From contig NZ_BMJC01000002.1 of assembly GCF_014642875.1 (NCBI RefSeq), forward strand, positions 248,001-312,000: DNA of 64,000 nucleotides, written 5' to 3'. Below are positions 34,801 through 42,925 of the stretch, piece by piece. The position numbers were made by a program, and so were the translations under genes. The first letter of the stretch is position 1. The number at the start of each line of letters is the position of its first letter. The notes under the pieces are model-generated. The model made no database searches. It was given only the letters and a program-made list of their open reading frames with translations, and had not been told where the DNA came from. The DNA comes from Puia dinghuensis (GTDB lineage Bacteria > Bacteroidota > Bacteroidia > Chitinophagales > Chitinophagaceae).

Positions 34801-35107
34801 CCGGCGTATGGGCGCCCACCCAATCGTATGAGTCATGCATCGTAAATTTCTTAGTGCCCGCTAGAACCACGCCGCCGGTCAGCTGCCGTCCATCCAGCAG
34901 GAAACGCAAGGGAGAATTTTCCACCAGGCGCTGGCCATCGGCCTCCACCCGAAAAAGCAGGTCCCCTTCCCCCATGGACAAATAAAAAGACAGATGGCCA
35001 TCCGGACTGCTTACGGCCAGGCTGCCCTTCGAAGCGGGACCAGGTGAAGCAGAAAGCCGCAAAACAAAAAGCAGGGAAAGAACAGCAGCAACGAACAACT
35101 TTTTCAT
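31811..35107 (-). CDS. GH97-GH28 bifunctional glycosidase fusion
   Basis: The start MKKLFVAAVLSLLFVLRLSA at 35107 gives a signal peptide; longer in-frame extensions upstream look non-coding. The protein is 1098 residues. Residues about 25-640 are GH97 with WYHDITGHYEGEY, WLRPGRAVWKYLDGG and GLKIDFFD; D402 matches the nucleophile of retaining GH97 (alpha-galactosidase type). At about 650 (VYSVRDFGARGDG) a complete GH28/pectin-lyase-like beta-helix begins, with GPGRIWGRG, DRDGFDID (D828) and FDDGICLK (D850, D851) as catalytic-site candidates. The fusion would join alpha-galactoside removal to galacturonosidase action. It is divergent from GH105 by 124 bp. Confidence 0.9.
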   Translation of the reverse strand: MKKLFVAAVLSLLFVLRLSASPGPASKGSLAVSSPDGHLSFYLSMGEGDLLFRVEADGQRLVENSPLRFLLDGRQLTGGVVLAGTKKFTMHDSYDWVGAHTPAVNDCNGLTLQLVKGKTAFTLEIRVFNDGAAYRIVVPGGPAVERIPDEATVFRLPGDATIWYHDITGHYEGEYVKKRLADVQAEQWVAPPATLKLPSGFYMAITEADLQRYSGMVLQSDGKAGLVVRLASHQPASHPFVLRYSADDVARLAKPAVVRGTIATPWRTMIIGKDLNTMVNSDLLHDLCPPPDPAFFPEGVHTTWLRPGRAVWKYLDGGGDGTPEVMKQFTDEAARLGFEYNILEGFWRKWTDEQLKDLVDYSRKRNVGIWLWVHSKELHDTVARKALFQHCHDLGVAGLKIDFFDHEAKEVVDLYDAILRETAALGLLVDFHGSNKPTGLSRTFPNEMTREAVRGMESSRLADRATHETTLPFTRLLAGPAEYTVVHFGERRRNTSTVNQIASAVILGGEPMLTYAADPEKLLASPAVDLIRAIPSAYDETVVLPGSEIGKLAAFARRKGKEWFVAVMNGATPGKVRIPLDFLRKTVGDGGRVEAMIASDPVGGKTDSSGGIEGVERSRVSYSPDDVVELDLAAGGGWLAKMVEPVAAGAVYSVRDFGARGDGKTNDRDAIERAIDVAAASGGGQVYFPAGNYLSYTIHLKSNICLYLEQGATLIAAEPVDKKGYDPPEPNAFSQYQDFGHSHWMNSLIYGEGLHDISIMGPGRIWGRGLTRSTNVPEGGGNKTIALKLCYNVIIRDVSVLHGGHFALLATGVDNLTLDNMKVDTDRDGFDIDCCKNVRVSNCTVNSPFDDGICLKSSFGLGYARACENVTITNCQVSGYDLGSLLDGTFTRNYRRYSDSTTTGRIKMGTESNGGFKNITITNCVFDYSRGLALETVDGGLLEDVTISNITMRDIVNAPIFIRLGARMRAPDSMAVGACRRIILSNIVVYNADHRHGCIISGIPGHPIEDLRMNDIRIYYKGGGTAEMAARKVPEYEKDYPEPYRFGVMPAYGFFVRHVKQLHMRDVEVSYMSPEARPAFLFDDVVGVTQEGVKRRTD

Positions 35108-35160
35108 AACATGCAATTGAAGAATAATTCGGGCACGCCGAGGCCACCCGATTAGCAATC

Positions 35161-35182
35161 TATTCAACAATTCTGGCATCCG
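35161..35182 (-). promoter_or_regulatory. Shared PUL box, copy A (upstream of GH97-GH28)
   Basis: On the minus strand GGATGCCAGAATTGTTGAAT. Its AAC (plus-strand reading, ending 35168) is exactly 50 nt from the end of a GCAATT (35113-35118) near the start codon. The same box and spacing occur at 42928 and, in part, at 41444 and 47800. Confidence 0.6.
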
Positions 35183-35190
35183 TTTCCGTA
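35180..35190. promoter_or_regulatory. LacI-like site in the GH105/GH97-GH28 spacer
   Basis: CCGTTTCCGTA is an 11-bp perfect match to LacI operator 2 (21644-21654). It lies 42 bp upstream of the GH105 start and overlaps the end of PUL box A. Confidence 0.5.
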
Positions 35191-35231
35191 GCAGGTAAAA
35201 ATGTCGGAAGTTTAGGCTAAAATCATCAGCT

Positions 35232-36476
35232 ATGAATAGACTCGAAAGATTGCTTTTCATCCTCTTTCTCACCATCCCACTCGGCGGCGTCACCGCGCAG
35301 ACAGAATCATTAGACGCCGATCCCGCAACCCTGGTACGCCGCGTCGCCGACCACATCCTCCAGACCACCACCTTCCGCTTCGTCAATAATAAAACGAACG
35401 AAACCTACACCACGACCAAAGGCCTCACCGCCACACCCGATATAAAAGCAGAAAGCAAATTCAATAAATGGCAATACGTCAATGGCGTCCTCGCCGTGGG
35501 AATGATGCAGACTGCCGCCGTATTGAAAGATGCTAAATACTCCGACTACGCCCGGAAGAACTATGATTTCATCTTCAGCAACCTCGACTACTTCAAAAAA
35601 CAATACGAAGGTGGTGCCACCAGCGTAGAATGGCGGCCCGTACTAAAGATCAACTCCCTCGACGACTGCGGCTCCATGGCAGCGGGCCTGCTCGAAGTAT
35701 ATGCTTTTGACAAGAACCCCGTCTACATGGACTACCTCCAACGCGTAGGCGATTATATTCGCAATCGGCAGGTAAAATTTCCCGATGGCACCCTCGCCCG
35801 TACTGGTCCCCGTAAGATGACCCTCTGGGCGGACGATCTGTATATGAGCGTTCCCTTCCTGGCCCGCATGGGCAAGATCACCGGCGACAAAAGCTACTTC
35901 GATTTCGCCGTTCAGCAGGTAGAAGCCTTCAATCACTACATCTATGACAGCACCTCCGGCCTCTATTTCCACGTCTTCTACAACGACGAGAACATCAACG
36001 GCGTCGCACACTGGGGCCGCTGCAACGGATGGGTCGCCCTGGCGCAAACCGCCCTGCTGGACGCGCTTCCCGCCGATGACCCCCGCCGCCCCCATCTCCA
36101 AAAGATGCTCCTGCGCCAGATCGTCGGCTTCTCCCGGTACCAGGACAGCACGGGGATGTGGCACCAGCTGCTCGACAAACCCGATAGCTATATGGAATCC
36201 TCCGTCACCGCGATGTTCATCTATACCGTTGCCCACGCAGTCAACAAAGGCTGGATCAGCCCCCACTACCTCTCCATCGCCCTCAACGGCTGGGATGGCC
36301 TGTCCCGTAAGGTGACCGCTGACGGCCAGGTAACCGACATCTGCATCGGCACCAACGTCGAAGAGAACATCCGTTTCTACTACTCTCGCCCCCGCGAAAC
36401 AAACGATACCCACGGCCTCGGCGCCTTCCTCCTCGCCGGCACCGAACTCATCCTCGCAAAAGAAAAGGCCCGCTAA
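35232..36476 (+). CDS. GH105 unsaturated rhamnogalacturonyl hydrolase (YteR-like)
   Basis: The 414-residue exported protein (signal peptide about 1-22) has the alpha/alpha barrel signature of GH105: WQYVNGVLAVGMM, MTLWADDLYMSVPFLARMG (the Asp pair contains the proposed catalytic Asp), AHWGRCNGWVALAQ and YMESSVTAMF. It should remove the unsaturated uronic acid left by pectate or rhamnogalacturonan lyases. It is divergent from the GH97-GH28 fusion. A hairpin terminator overlaps its last codons (36458-36490). Confidence 0.94.
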   Translation: MNRLERLLFILFLTIPLGGVTAQTESLDADPATLVRRVADHILQTTTFRFVNNKTNETYTTTKGLTATPDIKAESKFNKWQYVNGVLAVGMMQTAAVLKDAKYSDYARKNYDFIFSNLDYFKKQYEGGATSVEWRPVLKINSLDDCGSMAAGLLEVYAFDKNPVYMDYLQRVGDYIRNRQVKFPDGTLARTGPRKMTLWADDLYMSVPFLARMGKITGDKSYFDFAVQQVEAFNHYIYDSTSGLYFHVFYNDENINGVAHWGRCNGWVALAQTALLDALPADDPRRPHLQKMLLRQIVGFSRYQDSTGMWHQLLDKPDSYMESSVTAMFIYTVAHAVNKGWISPHYLSIALNGWDGLSRKVTADGQVTDICIGTNVEENIRFYYSRPRETNDTHGLGAFLLAGTELILAKEKAR

Positions 36477-36490
36477 GGCCTTTTCTTTTA
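36458..36490. terminator. Bidirectional hairpin terminator overlapping the GH105 stop
   Basis: The perfect 13-bp stem (36458-36470 with 36477-36489, AAAAGAAAAGGCC type) has the loop CGCTAA, which contains the GH105 TAA stop. Its A- and U-rich arms let it act for both GH105 and the convergent SusD pair 2. Confidence 0.85.
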
Positions 36491-36495
36491 TTATG

Positions 36496-38208
36496 CTAAT
36501 TCCACAACGCATCCCCCATCGGCCCATACGCCGGCCCCGACGTCACCGCATTGATCTGTGTCTGCGGAATAGGCCGCAGCGTATCCTTCGGTATAATATT
36601 GAATCGCCCATCCGAATTGTGCGCGATCACCCGCGGCAACAACTGATGCGTCCGCACCAGGTCCCACCACCGCACCATCTGCCCGCAAAGCTCCCGGGTA
36701 CGCTCGTCAAGGATAAGATCCTGGCTCACCTGCGCCGCAGTAATATCCATCGCCGCGACATTCCCCGTCGGATAAGCCGCCCGCTCGCGGATGGTATTGA
36801 TATAGCTCACCGCCTGCGGCGTATTACCCAAATGCATCGCCGCCTCCGCCGCAATAAGATAGGTCTCCGACAACGTCCAGACGATCACCGGGCGAATCGA
36901 CGGCGCATTCATATCCGGCCGGTGCGTATCGACATATTTTCGCATATACGGCCCCATCTGGATATTGTATTTACGCGGAGGCATCAGCAGATACCGCGTC
37001 GCGGCAATAGTCGCATCCGATACATCATAGCCCGGCATATAACAGGCGGTATCCCCCAGCGCAAATTTGGGCTTGCCCGCCAATGCGGGATTGACTCCCG
37101 GCGGCACCGGGTTGGGCCACTTGGGAATACTCCCCGCATTATTACAATACCACACCGTCTGAAAGGTCTTGTTCCAACGCGTGTCATTGACCTTGTCTTT
37201 AAAGACCGTATCCGTCAGCCAGCGCGTGGGGATCGCCCGGATATACGGCCGCCCGTCAAGGATATCCCGCTGCATCCCCGGCACAAAGGTCTCATACTTG
37301 GGCACCCACATATGCACCAGCACATTGTCATTGCCGCTGCTGTTCTGCAAGGGCGATCCGTTATAAGCCAGCGCCGTCGTATGCTGCACCGTCCACAATA
37401 CTTCCTTGTTGGTCTCATTGCCCTCTGCGAATACACTCCCGAAATCGGGCAGCAGCCCCAGCCCAAGCGAAGCGCTGCTGTTGATCAGCGACGCAGCCGT
37501 ATTATACGCATTCTGGTAGTCATCCGATTGCGCCGCCGGGGATGTCGCCCGCGTCAGGTATACCTTAGCCAGCAAATGTCGCGCAGCAGCAGCCGTCGCC
37601 TTACCCGGTAATACCCCACCTTGCACCGGGCTGGCCGGAAGGCCCGCGATGGCATCCTGCAAATCCTGGATAATAAAATTATAGACGTCAGCTACCGGGT
37701 TACGCTGCGCAGCCGTCGTCGGCGAAGCCTGGAAATGCGGGTTCAACGTCACCGGGCCCCAAAACTGCACCAGCACGAAATAATAATTCGCCCGCAGGAA
37801 TTTCGCCTCCGCCATCATCCTGTTGCGCGTCACCGAATCCAGACCCGTGATCTTCGGCCCATAGTCGACCAATCCATTACAGTCGTTGATAAAGGTATAA
37901 CAGGGGTTCCAGATGCCCGATACATGACCGTCGGAAGGCGTATACCCACTACTGTAGTAGTTGATGTTGTTGCCCGTCCCATCATTACCGGTGATAAATT
38001 CATCCGTCCCGATACAGGTCATCGTAAACAGGTTCTCCGTCCCCCAGAGATTCCGCATCCCGCCATAAGCGGCATCCAGCCCGGATTGAAAGCCCTGCGC
38101 CGTGGCAAAAAAGGCCGGCGTCACGATCGATTGCGGATTTTCATCCAACTGCTTGTTACAGGCCAACAACCCAAGACCCGCAAACGCTAACATTACAATA
38201 TTTTTCAT
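36496..38208 (-). CDS. SusD/RagB-family lipoprotein (pair 2)
   Basis: The start MKNIVMLAFAGLGLLAC at 38208 gives a lipobox LLAC (Cys17). The 570-residue protein shows SusD features: TPAFFATAQGFQSGLDAAYGGMRN, AKFLRANYYFVLVQFWGPVTL, ETYLIAAEAAMHLGN and the RTRELCGQMVRWWDLVRTHQLL C-terminal signature. It lies 19 bp downstream of SusC pair 2 in the same operon and should bind the imported glycan. It is longer than pair 1 SusD and not closely similar by eye, which suggests different ligands or size classes. Confidence 0.95.
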   Translation of the reverse strand: MKNIVMLAFAGLGLLACNKQLDENPQSIVTPAFFATAQGFQSGLDAAYGGMRNLWGTENLFTMTCIGTDEFITGNDGTGNNINYYSSGYTPSDGHVSGIWNPCYTFINDCNGLVDYGPKITGLDSVTRNRMMAEAKFLRANYYFVLVQFWGPVTLNPHFQASPTTAAQRNPVADVYNFIIQDLQDAIAGLPASPVQGGVLPGKATAAAARHLLAKVYLTRATSPAAQSDDYQNAYNTAASLINSSASLGLGLLPDFGSVFAEGNETNKEVLWTVQHTTALAYNGSPLQNSSGNDNVLVHMWVPKYETFVPGMQRDILDGRPYIRAIPTRWLTDTVFKDKVNDTRWNKTFQTVWYCNNAGSIPKWPNPVPPGVNPALAGKPKFALGDTACYMPGYDVSDATIAATRYLLMPPRKYNIQMGPYMRKYVDTHRPDMNAPSIRPVIVWTLSETYLIAAEAAMHLGNTPQAVSYINTIRERAAYPTGNVAAMDITAAQVSQDLILDERTRELCGQMVRWWDLVRTHQLLPRVIAHNSDGRFNIIPKDTLRPIPQTQINAVTSGPAYGPMGDALWN

Positions 38209-38227
38209 CTTCTTAAATTTTAATGGA

Positions 38228-41200
38228 TTAAAAGCCAACATTCACCCCAAAAAGCATCGACCACGTGGCCGGCGTATTAAGGTTATCTGTTGTACCCGTC
38301 AATTCCGGATCTATACCGTGATAGGTGTTCCGGTAAGGTGAGAAAAGAATAAAGGGGTCCTTCGCCGTTGCATAGAACCGCACCGACCGCATCCCGATCG
38401 TCTTCACCATCGTAACCGGCAACGTATAGCCAAGCGTCATACTCCTGATCTTCAAAAAGCTGCCATCGAAATACGCAAACGTCGAGTGATAAGGCGGGTT
38501 GGTCTGTGCCGAATTCGGCGAACTCCAGCGATTGGTCGGGTTCTTCGGCGTCCAGTAAGGAACATTGACATTATTGTAATTGCCTTGCATCGTGGCCGCA
38601 AACCCTGCACCGAACAACGCCGACTCGATGGTGCCGCCAACCCGCGCAAAAGCCACGACCGTAAGATCGAACCCACGATAAGCTATCCGCTGGGTCATCC
38701 CCGCTTCCCAACTCGGTTGCGGTGTCCCGACGATAGCCTCGTCACCCGCATCGATCTGCCCGTTATGATTCCGGTCGAGTATCTTGGCCTGACCGATCAC
38801 CGATTTCGGCCCCGTTATAGTCTGCCCCAGGGCCTTGGCGGCAGCGGAATCCTGCGACGTAGCCTGCCAGATGCCCGTCCGTACATAGTCATAGAACGAG
38901 CCTATCGGCCGCCCCACAAACCACTTATTGGCAATATCCGCCGGCTTACCGTCAAGCGTTGTCGTGATGCTGGGTAACAGCTGCGTGATCTCCCCCCTAT
39001 CGAGATAGAAGTTGACATCCGCACTCCAGGAAACCCCATGGTTGGTATGTGGCTGGATAATATCGGCGGCGACATGCACTTCGATACCCTTGTTCTCACT
39101 CTTGCCGATATTGGTCAATATCTGTGCAGGAATACCCGAACTCGCAGGCAGCGTCACGGGCATGATCATGTCCCGGGTATAGGAATGATACAGATCGATG
39201 CCCCCCGACAGCCGGTTCTGGAAGAATCCGAAATCGACACCTACATTGGCCGTCGCAGTATATTCCCAGTTCAAATTCGGATTGGGTGAAGAATAGGGAT
39301 AAAGCCCCGTCGTATTCGTCGACCCGTAGTTATAGGTCTGCGTAGCCAGCGAACCCAGCGTCTGATAGGCGCCGATGGCCGGGTTACCCACCTCCCCATA
39401 ACTGGCCCTCAACCGCAGATTGGTCAACCAGGAATGACTTTGCAGCCACCGCTCCTTGATCACATTCCACGCAACGGCCGCCGATGGGAAGACATGATAT
39501 TTGTTGCCGGGCGCAAGCCTCGACGACCCGTCAGACCGCATCGTAAACGTCAGCAGGTATTTATCGTTAAAGGTATAGTTCAACCGCCCCATATAGGATA
39601 TCAGCACCCAGGTCTGCGCCCCGTTCTGCGTATTGCTATTGTCAGTGTTGTTCGTCGCCTGAAAATTGGAACCCAACGCCGGATTGAGATACTGGGCCTG
39701 ATCCGATAACACACTCGTATAATTGAACTGCTGATTCTGGCTGCTGTATTTCTGAAAACTGTACAAACCCGTAAAGTTGACCTTATGCAGTCGCGCAATA
39801 GTCTTGTCATAGATCAACAGGTTCTCCAACGTATAACTCGTCGTTTGGGTCGTAGCATTTTCGGCCGTAGATTGAACCCCGAGATTATAAGTGCTATACC
39901 TTCCGTAAAAATTCCCATACACATCCGACCTCACCTCCGCCCCTCCATTAAAACGATATTTCAGGTCTTTCATCGGACTCAACTCCACATACACCGTTGA
40001 GAAAGTACCAAGCCGGTTGCGATTCTCCACCGAATTCCCCGGCAAAAAGTCCGCCAGCGGATTCCACACCTGGTTGGCGCTGCCCGGCAGGAAATTGTTT
40101 ATGAGTTTGCCCGTACTGTCATATGGCGACACCAGCGGGCTGGCCCGCAACGCCTGCCCCATCGGATTCACACTCTCACCGCGAGTGATCGAATACGTAT
40201 TCAAGCTGCTAAGCCCTACTTTGATATAATTACCCAACTTCTGGTCGACGCTTAGCTTCAGCGTATACCGCGTAAATTCCTGACCGGGATAAACCCCTTT
40301 CTCATCATAATAACCGGCGCCCATAGCATACTGTGTATTGTCCGTCCCACCCAGGACACCCAATTGATGATCGGTGCTGATACCCGTCTTGTACACCAGC
40401 TTCTGCCAGTCCGTACTCCGCCCCATAGCAATGCCCTGTCTTTCCTCCGGCGCCAACGCGATAAGCGATCCATTGATAAGATTCGGATCGTCCACACTCG
40501 TATAAACACCCGGGTTGCCGAGATAGGTAGCCCATTTCTTCAGCTGCAGGTATTGTGGACCGTTCATCATCGGGTATTCACCCAGCCATTTGGTAAAACC
40601 CGCATACCCGCTGTACGTCACCCTGGCCTTACTGTTGGCCCTGCCCCGCTTGGTCGTCACGAGGATCACCCCATTGGCGCCACGCGAACCATAGATAGCG
40701 GTGGAAGAAGCATCTTTCAGCACTTCGATCGACGCGACATCGTCCTGGTTGATGTCATCGATGCTGCCTTCGAAGGGAATGCCATCGACAATGAATAATG
40801 GACCATTACCCGCCTTCACCGATCGCGTCCCGCGGATCAGAATGGTGGGGGACTGGCCGGGATGGCTGTTGCCCTTGCTCTTCTCGATATCGATACCCGC
40901 AGCCTGCCCCTGCATGGCCTGGCTGAGGTTGGCGGAAGGGACATCCTGGATGGCTTTCTCGCTCACCGAAGCGATAGCCCCCGTCACCTCCGACTTGCGC
41001 CTCGTGCCATACCCTACCACGATCACCTGGTCGAGGTCGTTTTTCTTTTCATCCAGCTGCAGGTGAAATTGTTGCTGCGCACCCGCCCCCACCTTGATTT
41101 CTTTGGAAGCATACCCGGTGAAAGAAATCACCAGGGTGCTATTCGCCGGTGCGGAAATGCTGAAGGAACCATCTGCGCCCGTCGTTGCCCCACGACTGGT

Positions 41201-41350
41201 GCCCTTCACCATAATGGACACACCCGCCAGCGGCTCACCATTGGCGCTTAGGACAGTACCCCGGACACTCACCGCGATCTCCTGGGCGGAAAGGAGGAAG
41301 GAATAAAGCAGCGCGATACAAAGCAGGCTAGCGTACTTTGAACTTTTCAT
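38228..41350 (-). CDS. SusC/RagA-family TonB-linked transporter (pair 2)
   Basis: The start MKSSKYASLLCIALLYSFLLSAQ at 41350 gives a signal peptide; the frame extends 48 bases upstream without a better start. The 1040-residue protein has a CarboxypepD_reg-like domain (VRGTVLSANGEPLAGVSIMVKG), the TonB-region signature DQVIVVGYGTRRKSEVTGA, the plug (ending GSRGANGVILVTTKRG) and a barrel ending MLFGVNVGF. It has its own promoter region with PUL box E and tandem 10-bp repeats, so it is probably transcribed separately from the upstream GH2/GH88/GH29 genes. Confidence 0.96.
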   Translation of the reverse strand: MKSSKYASLLCIALLYSFLLSAQEIAVSVRGTVLSANGEPLAGVSIMVKGTSRGATTGADGSFSISAPANSTLVISFTGYASKEIKVGAGAQQQFHLQLDEKKNDLDQVIVVGYGTRRKSEVTGAIASVSEKAIQDVPSANLSQAMQGQAAGIDIEKSKGNSHPGQSPTILIRGTRSVKAGNGPLFIVDGIPFEGSIDDINQDDVASIEVLKDASSTAIYGSRGANGVILVTTKRGRANSKARVTYSGYAGFTKWLGEYPMMNGPQYLQLKKWATYLGNPGVYTSVDDPNLINGSLIALAPEERQGIAMGRSTDWQKLVYKTGISTDHQLGVLGGTDNTQYAMGAGYYDEKGVYPGQEFTRYTLKLSVDQKLGNYIKVGLSSLNTYSITRGESVNPMGQALRASPLVSPYDSTGKLINNFLPGSANQVWNPLADFLPGNSVENRNRLGTFSTVYVELSPMKDLKYRFNGGAEVRSDVYGNFYGRYSTYNLGVQSTAENATTQTTSYTLENLLIYDKTIARLHKVNFTGLYSFQKYSSQNQQFNYTSVLSDQAQYLNPALGSNFQATNNTDNSNTQNGAQTWVLISYMGRLNYTFNDKYLLTFTMRSDGSSRLAPGNKYHVFPSAAVAWNVIKERWLQSHSWLTNLRLRASYGEVGNPAIGAYQTLGSLATQTYNYGSTNTTGLYPYSSPNPNLNWEYTATANVGVDFGFFQNRLSGGIDLYHSYTRDMIMPVTLPASSGIPAQILTNIGKSENKGIEVHVAADIIQPHTNHGVSWSADVNFYLDRGEITQLLPSITTTLDGKPADIANKWFVGRPIGSFYDYVRTGIWQATSQDSAAAKALGQTITGPKSVIGQAKILDRNHNGQIDAGDEAIVGTPQPSWEAGMTQRIAYRGFDLTVVAFARVGGTIESALFGAGFAATMQGNYNNVNVPYWTPKNPTNRWSSPNSAQTNPPYHSTFAYFDGSFLKIRSMTLGYTLPVTMVKTIGMRSVRFYATAKDPFILFSPYRNTYHGIDPELTGTTDNLNTPATWSMLFGVNVGF

Positions 41351-41382
41351 ACGAGCAGTTTTAGTTAAATAAAAAAAGCAAT

Positions 41383-41402
41383 CTGTAACTACCTGCAACT
41401 AC
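41383..41402 (-). promoter_or_regulatory. Tandem 10-bp direct repeats upstream of SusC pair 2
   Basis: Plus-strand CTGTAACTAC-CTGCAACTAC, two 10-bp units with one mismatch, thus one helical turn apart. It lies 33-52 bp from the SusC start and includes the GCAACT element of the shared PUL promoter pattern. Confidence 0.45.
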
Positions 41403-41443
41403 GCTATAATTTAGCCTCGCCGCTTTCGCCCAAATTGCTTTTT

Positions 41444-41457
41444 ATTCAACTAGATTG
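41444..41457 (-). promoter_or_regulatory. Shared PUL box, partial copy E (upstream of SusC pair 2)
   Basis: Plus-strand ATTCAACTAGATTG. Its AAC ends at 41450, exactly 50 nt from the end of GCAACT (41395-41400). It matches box copies A and B in ATTCAAC but lacks the TGGCATCC half. Confidence 0.5.
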
Positions 41458-41489
41458 TCAACCGCGCTTTCCTATTGCAATATGATCCG

Positions 41490-42863
41490 CTATTTCAACT
41501 CAACCTTGATAACCGAAGCATTTGCATCCGGCGTCGTCGCCGGAACATTTATAACTAGTCCATCCGCTCCCTTCTCTGTCGTTAATGTACTACCCCCCGC
41601 CAGCAGGCTCGCCTTCTTTACTTCCCCGTTTACGCCAGGCACCACTAGCTTCCCGTTTGCCGGCCAGTCGAACACCGACAGATAAAGCGTAGTCGCCCCC
41701 CCATGTGTCTTCTTCGTACACCGGCCCCAGGCCAACGGCTGCAACGGGCTTGCCGTAGTACCATAGATGGCTTCCCCATTCACCTTCATCCAGGCCCCGA
41801 TGATCTTCAACGTATCGATGCTCGGCTGAGGTATTTCTCCCTCAGCCGTCGGCCCAACGTTAAGCAGGTAGTTACCCCCCTTGGAAGCGATGTCCACCAG
41901 ATTATGGATCAGCGTTTTCGTCGACTTCCAGTTATGATCCGATGCCTTGAAACCCCATGTTCCGTTCATTGTCATACAAGTCTCCCAATCCTTGCCGTCC
42001 AGGTCACTGAGATTCGGGATCCGCTGCTCGGGTGTCTTATAGTCGCCGGGGAAATCCGGGCGCTTAAGCCGGTCGTTAGTGATGATCTTGGGCTGCATAG
42101 CCAGCAGCGCATGCAGTTTCCCGGCATATTCATCTGTCATCCCCGTGGGCGTATCCCACCACAAAACGGCCACATCCCCATAATTGGTCAGCAGTTCCTT
42201 CACCTGGGGAACAGCCACCTTGTCGATATAATCCCCCATCGAATCCGTCGTTTGTGTTAGGTCCCAGTGACCATTATGTGCAGCCGTATATGCATCGATG
42301 GTCGTGCTGTCAGGATTGGCCCAGCCTTCAGAAGTCACCTTCCGGGCAGCAGCCCCACCGGGATTGTTCCAGTCCTGCGCCTGCGAATAATAGAAACCAA
42401 GTTTGAGCCCATACTTCCGGCAGGCCGCCGCCAATGGTTTAAGCAGGTCTTTTCCATAAGGCGTCGCATCGACGATATTCCATTTACTCGCTTTGGTATG
42501 GAAAAGCGCAAAGCCGTCGTGGTGTTTCGCCGTGATGACGATATATTTCATCCCCGCATCCTTCGCCATCCGCACCCACGCATCGGGATCGTATTTCACC
42601 GGGTTGAAGCGCCGCGCCGCCTTCTGGTATTCCGCAACGGGTATCTTCCCACGGTTCATGATCCACTCCGAAGCCCTGCCGATCGTATGCCCGTCGTATT
42701 CTCCCGCAAGTACCGCATACACGCCCCAGTGGATAAACATCCCGAATCGTGCCTCCCGCCACCACGCCATCCGCTCATCCCGCGTCAAACTGTCCCGCGT
42801 CTGTGCAGCCAACGTCGCTATCATCCCCATCATAAAACATCCTACAAGCAAAAATTTTTTCAT
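41490..42863 (-). CDS. GH29 alpha-L-fucosidase, copy 1
   Basis: The start MKKFLLVGCFMMGM at 42863 gives a signal peptide (residue about 21). The 457-residue protein has the GH29 core: REARFGMFIHWGVYAV, DAGMKYIVITAKHHDGFALF, and VAVLWWDTPTGMT with D237 as the nucleophile, then KGGNYLLNVGPTAEGEIP. A C-terminal beta domain follows. It should release alpha-linked fucose in the periplasm. It lies 62 bp after the lyase-GH88 fusion, with its own copy B of the shared promoter box overlapping the end of that gene. Confidence 0.95.
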   Translation of the reverse strand: MKKFLLVGCFMMGMIATLAAQTRDSLTRDERMAWWREARFGMFIHWGVYAVLAGEYDGHTIGRASEWIMNRGKIPVAEYQKAARRFNPVKYDPDAWVRMAKDAGMKYIVITAKHHDGFALFHTKASKWNIVDATPYGKDLLKPLAAACRKYGLKLGFYYSQAQDWNNPGGAAARKVTSEGWANPDSTTIDAYTAAHNGHWDLTQTTDSMGDYIDKVAVPQVKELLTNYGDVAVLWWDTPTGMTDEYAGKLHALLAMQPKIITNDRLKRPDFPGDYKTPEQRIPNLSDLDGKDWETCMTMNGTWGFKASDHNWKSTKTLIHNLVDIASKGGNYLLNVGPTAEGEIPQPSIDTLKIIGAWMKVNGEAIYGTTASPLQPLAWGRCTKKTHGGATTLYLSVFDWPANGKLVVPGVNGEVKKASLLAGGSTLTTEKGADGLVINVPATTPDANASVIKVELK

Positions 42864-42925
42864 ATGCATCAATTTGTTGCAACTAACTACATTTTCCCCT
42901 ATCCCGGCTTCCCCCATCTCACCAA

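Noticed and set aside
41383-41457. LytTR binding site for the locally encoded regulator
   Set aside because: GTT-containing repeats are present, but they do not fit the usual two 9-bp repeats with 12-13-bp gap, so the link was not claimed.
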